Below, in pieces: positions 25,999 to 32,734 of a stretch of 64,000 nt of DNA (positions are counted from its first letter, which is position 1; each line of letters opens with the position of its first letter). The stretch comes from Streptomyces bluensis. Lineage in GTDB: Bacteria > Actinomycetota > Actinomycetes > Streptomycetales > Streptomycetaceae. The stretch is from contig NZ_BMVM01000002.1 of the NCBI RefSeq assembly GCF_014650715.1, positions 496,001-560,000 of the forward strand. Reading direction: 5' to 3'. Made by a program: the position numbers and the translations under genes. The notes below the pieces were generated by a model. It worked only from the letters and a program-made list of their open reading frames with translations, was not told the DNA's origin and made no database searches.

Positions 25999-26814
25999 AT
26001 GGCGACAACTCGGCCGGTGGCGCTCGTGACAGGTGCCTCATCGGGAATCGGCAAGGAGACGGCCCGCGCCCTCGCCACGGCGGGCTTCGAGGTGATCGGA
26101 ACCGGCCGCAAGACCTCTGGACTCACCCCGCCCGCCGGTGTGACGTACCTCGATCTCGACGTGGCCAGTGACGACTCGGTCACCGCCGTGGTCACAGAGG
26201 TGATCGACCGGTTCGGGCGCATCGACGTCCTGGTCAACAACGCGGGCATCGGCTCGGCGGGCGCCGTCGAGGAGAACTCCGTCACCCAGGCCCAGAACAT
26301 CCTGAACGTCAACGTCCTCGGTGTCATCCGCATGACGAAGGCCGTCCTGCCGCACATGCGCGCCCAGGGTGGCGGACGCGTCATCAACATCTCGTCCGTC
26401 CTCGGGGTCGCCCCTCAGCCCTTCATGGCCCTCTACGTCGCGTCGAAGCACGCCATCGAGGGCTACTCCGAGTCGCTGGACCACGAGGTTCGCGAGCACG
26501 GCGTCCGGGTCCTGCTCGTCCAGCCTGCCTACACCAAGACCAGCTTCGACACCAACGCCGCGCAGCCCGACACCCCGCTGCCCTTGTACGCGGAGCGGCG
26601 GCGCATCTTCGACGAGGTGATCGCGGAGGCGATGAGGGACGGCGACGACCCCGCCGTCGTCGCCAAAGTGATCGTCACCGCGGCCACGGACAAGAAGCCG
26701 AAGCTGCGCTACCCCGCCGGCCCGCTGGCCTCACGCGTCACCACGGCGCGCCGCCTCGTCCCCGCCGGAGTGTTCGACAAGCAGATCCGCAAGAACAACC
26801 GCATGCCCGCCTGA
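25999..26814 (+). CDS. SDR-family oxidoreductase
   Basis: Classical SDR of 271 residues. TGASSGIG at about residue 11, NNAGIGSAG at about 82, NISSVLGVAPQPFMALYVASKHA with Ser, Tyr and Lys all present, and QPAYTKTSF after. The C-terminal extension with KKPKLRYPAG is typical of SDRs annotated as oxidoreductases of unknown substrate. ATG at 25999, preceded by AAGGGAG. Operator-like sites lie immediately upstream. A fragment of an unrelated beta-propeller gene follows. Confidence 0.88.
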   Translation: MATTRPVALVTGASSGIGKETARALATAGFEVIGTGRKTSGLTPPAGVTYLDLDVASDDSVTAVVTEVIDRFGRIDVLVNNAGIGSAGAVEENSVTQAQNILNVNVLGVIRMTKAVLPHMRAQGGGRVINISSVLGVAPQPFMALYVASKHAIEGYSESLDHEVREHGVRVLLVQPAYTKTSFDTNAAQPDTPLPLYAERRRIFDEVIAEAMRDGDDPAVVAKVIVTAATDKKPKLRYPAGPLASRVTTARRLVPAGVFDKQIRKNNRMPA

Positions 26815-26850
26815 CATCGGTCCGGCTTCAACGGCGCCGATCACACCCGA

Positions 26851-27110
26851 ATGCCTCCATCGTGCTCGGGCCCCAACGGGCTGGCCATCGACTCGGCCGG
26901 ACGCACCCTCTACATCGCGGACAGTCTGAAGGGCATCATCTGGTCCGTTCCGGTCTCGGGCGGATCAGCGACCCCGTGGCTGACCGACGTCGCCCTCGCG
27001 CCGGTGCCGACCGAAGCCCCGCTGATCGGCGCCAACCGCCTCAGGTTCCACAACGGCGCCCTGCGGGTCAGCAACTTCAACCAGGGAACGCTGCTGCGGG
27101 TACCCATCAC
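26851..27110 (+). pseudogene. SMP-30/gluconolactonase-like fragment
   Basis: The segment GPNGLAIDSAGRTLYIADSL and IIWSVPVSGGSATPWLTDVA, and later GANRLRFHNGALRVSNFNQG plus TLLRVPIT, is typical of one and a half blades of an SMP-30/gluconolactonase/LRE-type beta-propeller. A complete protein is about 290 residues, so about 85 remain. The frame then runs into non-homologous residues before the TetR gene. The fragment lacks start and C-terminus. Confidence 0.65.
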
Positions 27111-27221
27111 AAACCGCGGACGGGCGGATCAACCTCGCCGCTCTCCCTGCCGACGCGGCCCACTGACCTGACCAGGACGGCAGCCGGGGCACAAGCCCCG
27201 GCTGCGATGGAGGAACGCAGA

Positions 27222-27800
27222 GTGCGGTACGCCAAAGAACACAAGCAGGAGACAAGGAAGCGGATCATCGCGACGGCCGGCCGCCGACTCAAGCGCAACG
27301 GCATCGACGGCTCCGGGGTCGCGACGCTCATGAAGGACGCGGGACTGACCAACGGCGCCTTCTACGCCTACTTCGCGTCCAAGGACGAACTCGTCGCCAC
27401 CGCGGTCGCCGACCAGATGCGCACACAGCACGAGAACATCGTCGCGCAGGCGGCGCCCGGCCGTGCCGGACTTGAGCAGATGGTGCGCTGGTACTTCTCC
27501 ACCGAGCAGCGCGACAGCATCGAGAACGGCTGCCCCAACGCCGCCCTGCTCGACGAGATCGGACGCTCCACCGATCGCACCAGGCAGGCGTACACCGACG
27601 GCGCGCTGGTCCTCATCGACGGCTTCGCCGTCCGCCTGGCACCCCACGATCCGCCGTCGGCGCGTCTGAAGTCACTGAGCCTCCTCGGGATGCTGGCCGG
27701 GACAATGCAGCTCTCCCGCGCCCTGACCAATAGGCAGCTTGCCGACCAACTCCTCGAACAGGGCATCCGCAACGCCCTCGCGCTCCTGGATGCCGAGTAG
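27222..27800 (+). CDS. TetR-family regulator (paralogue A)
   Basis: A 192-residue regulator. HTH: KRIIATAGRRLKRNGIDGSG, VATLMKDAGLTNGAFYAYFA. The ligand domain contains CPNAALLDEIGR and GMLAGTMQLSRAL, typical of the AcrR/TetR_C subclass. I start at GTG 27222 (VRYAKEHKQETRKR) because GGAGGA lies 8 bases upstream and paralogue B begins identically (VARYTKEHKQVTRQR); an ATG at 27207 overlaps that RBS. About 50-60% of residues look identical to paralogue B by eye. Probable local regulator of the redox genes. Confidence 0.85.
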   Translation: MRYAKEHKQETRKRIIATAGRRLKRNGIDGSGVATLMKDAGLTNGAFYAYFASKDELVATAVADQMRTQHENIVAQAAPGRAGLEQMVRWYFSTEQRDSIENGCPNAALLDEIGRSTDRTRQAYTDGALVLIDGFAVRLAPHDPPSARLKSLSLLGMLAGTMQLSRALTNRQLADQLLEQGIRNALALLDAE

Positions 27801-28261
27801 CACAACTGATCGTTGCTTCAGTCGGTGAGCTGTTGTTCCTGCGGCGTCCGTCCACCGTCCCGATCCGGCAGGCGCGGATCTTGCAACTGCCGCGCGGCCG
27901 GGTCAACGAGACCCCCTGATCACCCGTCCGGGTAAGCCTCGACGGCAGCCCCGCCGCCGGCACCCGGCCGAAGCAGCCCGCCGCGCATGGCGAGCCCGCC
28001 CCCGGAGGACCCAGAGGACCCAGAGGACCCGGAGCCCCATGCCTCACGGGGCACGGCCTTGAGGTGCCGGTCGACCGGGAGCCGACGACCGAGCCAACGG
28101 CCGGGCCGCATGGTCGACCTGCTCATGGAGGCCGTTCGGCGCCCGAACACAGGAGGGACCCCAGCCTGACGATGCGACCAACCGTGACCGTCACGGCGGT
28201 GAGCAGCCGTGGGGACACCCCGGACACCAAAGATCCTCGCTTGCACCGGTCCGCCGCTCAC
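27801..28261. other. Intergenic stretch with simple repeat
   Basis: No gene supported. An AGGACCCAG-like unit is repeated about three times at 28009-28035. A short plus-strand coding-like scrap VGELLFLRRPSTVPIRQARI at 27823-27882 may be a gene relic, not recognised. Confidence 0.4.
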
Positions 28262-28287
28262 CATAGTATTACGTACGTAATACTATG
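28262..28287. promoter_or_regulatory. Perfect 26-bp palindrome (operator-like site d)
   Basis: The half-site CATAGTATTACGT is followed immediately by its exact reverse complement ACGTAATACTATG. The centre TACGTACGTA fits the TACGNNCGTA core of sites a-c. It lies 118 bp upstream of the alkene reductase ATG. Size, symmetry and place fit a TetR dimer (or pair of dimers) operator. Confidence 0.7.
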
Positions 28288-28405
28288 CGTCTGCTCATGG
28301 CGGACGCCTCATCGGACTCACAGCCCGGAACGCACGGCCGACCGCACCGACACGGCGACCACCCCACTTCCGGCCGTCCGCCACCCATAACCTGAGGAAT
28401 CACGC

Positions 28406-29473
28406 ATGCTCAACAGCCTGTGGACCCCGACTGTCGCCGGAAAGCTCTCCCTGCCGCACCGCCTGGCCATGGCCCCCCTGACCCGCAGCCGGGCCACTCC
28501 GGAAGGCGTGCCGACCGAGCTGAACGCCGAGTACTACGCCCAGCGCGCCTCGCACGCACTGATCATCACCGAGGGCACGCAGCCCTCCGCCGACGGCCAG
28601 GGCTACCCGGTGACGCCGGGCATCTACACCGACGAGCACATCGCCGGCTGGCGCAAGGTCACCGACGCCGTACACCAGGCCGACGGACTCATCGTCATCC
28701 AGCTCATGCACGCCGGGCGCATCGCCCACCCCGACAACACCCCCCACCACCGGCAGCCCGTGGCCCCCTCCGCGATCAAGCCGACGGGCACCACGTTCAC
28801 CGCGTCCGGACTCCAGGAGATGCCGGTACCGCGCGCGCTGTCCACCGAGGAGGTCGCCGCGACGGTCGACGACTTCCGCCGCGCCGCAGCGGCCGCCATC
28901 ACGGCCGGCGCCGACGGCGTCGAGATCCACGGAGCCAACGGCTACCTCGTCAACCAGTTCCTCTTCCCCAGCACCAACCAGCGCACCGACCGTTACGGCG
29001 GCTCCCTCGACAACCGCGTCCGCTTCGCGGTGGAGGTCGCCACGGCCGTGGCCGACGAGATCGGAGCCGACCGCACCGGCATCCGGATCTCCCCCGGCAA
29101 CCCCTTCCAGCTCAACGACCTCGTGGAGGACGACCCCCACGAGCTCTACCCGCACCTCCTGCGCGCCCTCGCACCCCTCGACCTCGCCTACCTGCACATC
29201 GGCCACGGCGGCGACGAGGAACTCCTGGGCACGCTGCGCGAGCTGTGGCCGAACACGCTGCTCCTCAACCGCGCCGGCGCCGACATCGCCACCCGCGCCA
29301 AGGACATCGAGAACGGCCTCGCCGACGTCATCACGGTGGGCTCGATGGCACTCGCCAACCCCGACCTGGTCGAGCGCATACGTACCGGCGCACCCCTGAA
29401 CACCCCCGACCCCGCCACCTTCTACGGCGGCGGCGCGGCCGGCTACACCGACTACCCCACCTACGCCGCCTGA
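28406..29473 (+). CDS. Old-yellow-enzyme family alkene reductase (FMN)
   Basis: FMN-dependent ene-reductase that reduces activated C=C bonds, nitro-compounds or other electrophiles with NAD(P)H. OYE signatures: APLTRSRA near the N-terminus (flavin-binding Thr), QLMHAGRIAH, the ligand pair in GVEIHGANGYLVNQFL (His-x-Ala-Asn, then Tyr in the proton-donor region), QRTDRYGGSLDNR, and ITVGSMALANPDL for phosphate binding. The 355 residues are typical of NemA/OYE-type enzymes. ATG at 28406, RBS TGAGGA. Upstream is the 26-bp palindrome; a TetR gene lies on each side. Confidence 0.93.
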   Translation: MLNSLWTPTVAGKLSLPHRLAMAPLTRSRATPEGVPTELNAEYYAQRASHALIITEGTQPSADGQGYPVTPGIYTDEHIAGWRKVTDAVHQADGLIVIQLMHAGRIAHPDNTPHHRQPVAPSAIKPTGTTFTASGLQEMPVPRALSTEEVAATVDDFRRAAAAAITAGADGVEIHGANGYLVNQFLFPSTNQRTDRYGGSLDNRVRFAVEVATAVADEIGADRTGIRISPGNPFQLNDLVEDDPHELYPHLLRALAPLDLAYLHIGHGGDEELLGTLRELWPNTLLLNRAGADIATRAKDIENGLADVITVGSMALANPDLVERIRTGAPLNTPDPATFYGGGAAGYTDYPTYAA

Positions 29474-29485
29474 CAAGAGCACCCG

Positions 29486-29515
29486 GCGCCCGAGGGAATC
29501 GCCTCCCTCGGGCGC
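29486..29515 (+). terminator. Terminator-like hairpin after alkene reductase
   Basis: GCGCCCGAGGGA (29486-29497), loop ATCGCC, TCCCTCGGGCGC (29504-29515): a perfect 12-bp stem 13 bp after the stop codon. No T-run follows. Confidence 0.7.
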
Positions 29516-29605
29516 TTCGGCGTACGCACGGCACAGCAAGGCGGAGCGCGAGCAGACCCCAGTACGTCGTCGGGATCCGGCGAAGCACGTCGCGTCGTGG
29601 GCGAC

Positions 29606-29644
29606 GCTCCCCCACTGCCTCAAGGGCGTGGGAGGTACCCCCAC
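29606..29644. repeat. Copy of a Streptomyces-type intergenic repeat
   Basis: GCTCCCCCACTGCCTCAAGG followed by GCGTGGGAGGTACCCCCAC. Arms CTCCC/GGGAG and CCCCCAC/GTGGG allow a hairpin. From memory, close variants of this motif recur in Streptomyces intergenic DNA, often next to insertions; I cannot confirm copy number here. Confidence 0.45.
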
Positions 29645-29706
29645 TCGCCGCACCGGGCATTGCGGCACGGGCTGAGCATCATCGCGCTCCTGGTTCTCCA
29701 GGTGCG

Positions 29707-29787
29707 GACGGTGGCGATCTCTCGGGACCTCAGCAGTACGTTCAGCGGCACGACCACGGCACCGGCCTTGAGGAAGCCGACGGCGTC
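29707..29787 (-). pseudogene. Fragment of an AMP-dependent acyl-CoA synthetase
   Basis: Minus-strand residues DAVGFLKAGAVVVPLNVLLR then SREI match the conserved segment of AMP-binding ligases (typical: FFGVLRAGAVVVPLNVLLKAREI). Only about 27 codons remain, with non-homologous sequence on both sides. Confidence 0.5.
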
Positions 29788-29825
29788 CCGGGGCGGCGGA
29801 TGGGCCGTGAAATCACCTGTCGACC

Positions 29826-29851
29826 GTAATATTACATGCGTCAGACTATAG
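29826..29851. promoter_or_regulatory. Operator-like site e upstream of TetR paralogue B
   Basis: When aligned with a one-base offset to the 26-bp palindrome (site d), about 19 of 26 positions agree, including ATTAC, CGT and ACTAT. It contains the perfect 10-mer palindrome GTAATATTAC. It lies about 53 bp upstream of the GTG start, so autoregulation is plausible. Confidence 0.5.
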
Positions 29852-29903
29852 ATTAGGATGGGAATAAGAGGCAATGGCCCGGCGGAGTTGACGGAGGAAC
29901 CCT

Positions 29904-30476
29904 GTGGCGCGCTACACCAAGGAGCACAAGCAGGTGACGCGGCAACGGATCATCGAGCGGGCCGGTCACCGGTTCAAGCTGGACGGCATAGACGGCTCCG
30001 GCATCTCCACGCTGATGTCGGACGCCGGACTCACCAACGGAGCCTTCTACGCCCACTTCGAGTCCAAGGACGACCTCGTTGCCAACGTTGTCGCCGACCA
30101 GCTGCGCAGGCAGGTGGAGAGGTACGGCACGCTGCGGCCCGGCCGTGAGGGACTTGAGGATTTCGTTCGCGGGTATCTGTCGCCCAAGCACCGGGACAAC
30201 CCCGGCGACGGATGCCCGACCGCCGCCCTGCTCGACGAGATCGGCCGCTGCGGCGACGGAACCAAGGACGCCTACACCGAGGGCGCCAGGGCCATCCTGG
30301 AAGAACTCGCAGCCCGCCTGACACCCGAGGATCCGCAGTCCGCCCGTGGTAAGGCCATCGGGCTTTTCACCGTGATCGTGGGAACGTTGCAGCTGTCCCG
30401 CGCCCTCTCCGACCGGCAGTTCTCCGACGAGGTCCTTGAGCAGGGAATCGAGAACGCCCTCACCTTCATGCACTGA
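29904..30476 (+). CDS. TetR-family regulator (paralogue B)
   Basis: A 190-residue regulator and close relative of paralogue A. HTH: QRIIERAGHRFKLDGIDGSG, ISTLMSDAGLTNGAFYAHFE. The ligand domain has CPTAALLDEIGR and TVIVGTLQLSRALSDRQFSD. GTG at 29904, GGAGGA 7 bases upstream. Site e lies in its leader and the alkene reductase gene ends 430 bp upstream. It resembles the NemR situation of E. coli only in logic (TetR next to an OYE gene); the Cys residues used by NemR are not conserved in an obvious way. Confidence 0.87.
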   Translation: MARYTKEHKQVTRQRIIERAGHRFKLDGIDGSGISTLMSDAGLTNGAFYAHFESKDDLVANVVADQLRRQVERYGTLRPGREGLEDFVRGYLSPKHRDNPGDGCPTAALLDEIGRCGDGTKDAYTEGARAILEELAARLTPEDPQSARGKAIGLFTVIVGTLQLSRALSDRQFSDEVLEQGIENALTFMH

Positions 30477-30824
30477 GGGGGACGGTCGATCCCCGGCCGG
30501 GTGACCGCCTGCCGCTGCCACGCCCTGCGTGTGACGTCGTGTCCACATGCGACCGCTGTTCACCGATCCCATATGCGGCGAGCGGGACGACTCACGGCCG
30601 CCCCGGCCGCTCAGCGGGTTGCCCGACCCCGCCTCGTACGAGCAGCCAGGAGATGGCTCAAGCCGCCCACCCACCGGGCGTCACGGCTCCGAGCCAACAC
30701 CCTCGACCCGAGCACCGACCGCACTGCGGGCCTTCGGCCGTTCGAGGAACCCGAGAACCGTCCGCACGCACTGTTCATGGAACTGGAAGATGCCGCCGTG
30801 GCCGGCGTCGGGGCGCGACAGCCG
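30477..30824. other. Decayed stretch
   Basis: No gene supported; frames change without conserved residues. It leads into the TetR relic. Confidence 0.35.
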
Positions 30825-31045
30825 CGGCGCCGGCTGCCCCTCCGCCGCCCTGCTCGACGAGAAGGGGCCCCGCACACACACCCGGCCAAGCAGACGTACA
30901 CCGACGGCGTACTGATGGTCGCCGACGGCATCGCCGCCCGCCCGGCGCCGGATGACCCGCTCTCGGTCCGCACCAAGACACTCAGCGCTTACACCATGAT
31001 GGCCGAAACACCCCAGCTCTCACGGGCCTCGCCGACCGGCGCGGA
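30825..31045 (+). pseudogene. Relic of a third TetR paralogue (paralogue C)
   Basis: In one frame GAGCPSAALLDEKGPRTHTR is read, and in the next frame QTYTDGVLMVADGIAARPAP, DDPLSVRTKTLSAYTMMAET and PQLSRASPTG. These match in order the same parts of paralogue A (GCPNAALLDEIGR..., AYTDGALVLIDGFAVRLAPH, DPPSARLKSLSLLGMLAGTM, QLSRALTN). The HTH half is missing and a frameshift near 30895 breaks the rest. Confidence 0.75.
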
Positions 31046-31484
31046 AACTGCGGGGCGCACGCCGCTCGCCCTCCGCACCACCCACACACACCGCGCCGAC
31101 ACCTCGCCGTTGACGCGACACCCGCACGGGAGGAGGAGATCCACTCGACACCCAGAGCCCGCACACGGCCACCGGGTGCCCGCGGACACGACCGGACGGG
31201 ACGCGGCGAAAAGGAGCCAGGCCACAAGTGCGGCACGATGGTTGAGCGGGGTCTGATGATCGCGTGGCGGTGCGGGCCGTCTCCGCCCACGACAATGCCG
31301 TCGGCATCACCCGCTGAACCTGGACGCCGCCGCGACCGACCGGCCAGGCCCCTGGACGTCCACCAAGTCCGTGACCGGCTCACTTACCACCACCGGCACC
31401 ACGAAACGGGCAGCGACCCGCGTATCCCCGCCGGGGCCCACCGGTCTGATCAAGCTCGCCATGCGCACCGCTCCGAAATTATAG
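31046..31484. other. Decayed intergenic stretch
   Basis: No gene supported. A weak coding-like scrap (TKSVTGSLTTTGTTKRAATR, 31362-31421) is unrecognised. It ends in the AT-rich promoter region of the quinone-reductase-like gene. Confidence 0.35.
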
Positions 31485-31501
31485 TACGGTCGTAATTCAA
31501 A
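31485..31501 (+). promoter_or_regulatory. Operator-like site c: TACGGTCGTAATTCAAA
   Basis: Identical to site b except for the two bases in the NN centre. It lies 47 bp upstream of the ATG of the quinone-oxidoreductase-like gene. Confidence 0.55.
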
Positions 31502-31548
31502 TTGCCACCGGTCCCCGTGGGCCGGATGAGTCGGGAGAGCAGGCGGAC

Positions 31549-32547
31549 ATGAAAGCCTTCGTCGTCGAGCGCTATCACAAGGACGGCCTTCGGGCTACCG
31601 AGGTACCGGAACCCCAGCCGGGCGACAGCGACGTCCTGGTCCGGGTCCACGCCGCCGGTGTCAACCCGCTGGACTCGAAGGTCCGGAACGGGGAGTTCAG
31701 GCTCATCCTGCCGTACCGTCCGCCGTTCACGCTCGGGCACGACGTCGCAGGCGTCGTCAGCCGCGTCGGACCCGCGGTGCACAGGTTCAAAGCGGGCGAC
31801 GAGGTCTACGCCCGACCTCGCGACCACCGCATCGGGACCTTCGCGGAGCTCATCACGATCGACCAGGACGACGTCGCGCTCAAACCCGCCTCGCTGTCCA
31901 TGCCGGAAGCCGCCGCGGTGCCCCTGGTCGCCCTCACCGCATGGCAGGCACTTGTCGAGCGGGCCAACGTGACCGCCGGCCAGAAGGTCCTCATCCACGC
32001 CGGCTCCGGCGGCGTGGGCACGATGGCGATCCAGCTCGCCAAGCATCTGGGCGCCACCGTCGCGACGACAACGAGCACCGCGAACGTGGACTGGGTCAAG
32101 AGCCTCGGCGCCGACATCGTCATCGACTACAAGCACGCGGACTTCGCCACGGTCCTCACCGACTACGACGTCGTGCTGGACCCCCTGGGCGGCCAGACCC
32201 TCGCCAAGTCACTGACGGTGCTGAAGCCCGGCGGCCTGGCGATCGGCATCAGCGGCCCGCCGGATCCCGCCTTCGCCCAGCGGATCGGAGCCTCATGGCT
32301 GCTGCGCATGGCCATGACCCTGCTGAGCCACCGCATCCGGCGGCAGGCGAAGCGGCGGGGCGTTCGGTACTCGTTCCTGTTCATGCGGGCCAACGGGGCA
32401 CAGCTGCGAGAACTGACCACGCTCATCGAGGCCGGACACCTGCACCCGGTCGTGGACCGGGCGTTCCCGTTCGACGCGACGCTCGACGCGCTCGCATACG
32501 TCGACCAGGGCCGCGCCAAGGGCAAGGTCGTCGTCACGCTCGACTAG
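31549..32547 (+). CDS. NADPH-dependent quinone oxidoreductase-like MDR protein
   Basis: Zinc-free medium-chain reductase of 332 residues. The N-terminal GroES-like domain has VHAAGVNPLDSKVRNGEF and FTLGHDVAGVVSRVG; the Rossmann domain begins VLIHAGSGGVGTMAIQLAKH, with LGADIVIDY after. Zn ligands of alcohol dehydrogenases are absent, which fits quinone/enone reductases. ATG at 31549, GGCGGAC upstream. Site c is in its promoter. It converges with the GH30 gene. Confidence 0.9.
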   Translation: MKAFVVERYHKDGLRATEVPEPQPGDSDVLVRVHAAGVNPLDSKVRNGEFRLILPYRPPFTLGHDVAGVVSRVGPAVHRFKAGDEVYARPRDHRIGTFAELITIDQDDVALKPASLSMPEAAAVPLVALTAWQALVERANVTAGQKVLIHAGSGGVGTMAIQLAKHLGATVATTTSTANVDWVKSLGADIVIDYKHADFATVLTDYDVVLDPLGGQTLAKSLTVLKPGGLAIGISGPPDPAFAQRIGASWLLRMAMTLLSHRIRRQAKRRGVRYSFLFMRANGAQLRELTTLIEAGHLHPVVDRAFPFDATLDALAYVDQGRAKGKVVVTLD

Positions 32548-32734
32548 CCTTACCTGCACGTGACGACACGCGACGTCGGCCACCGGTGAAGCCGACCATA
32601 ACCGGCCTCCAGCCCGTCGCGAGCTGCGAGATGTGGATACGCCCGTCGAGCGCGATCCCGTCGCCCGGACGCGCAGCACCACCGAAGCTCCTGACCATTT
32701 CCTCGCCATGATCGCCCCAGGTGAAAGCCCGGGG

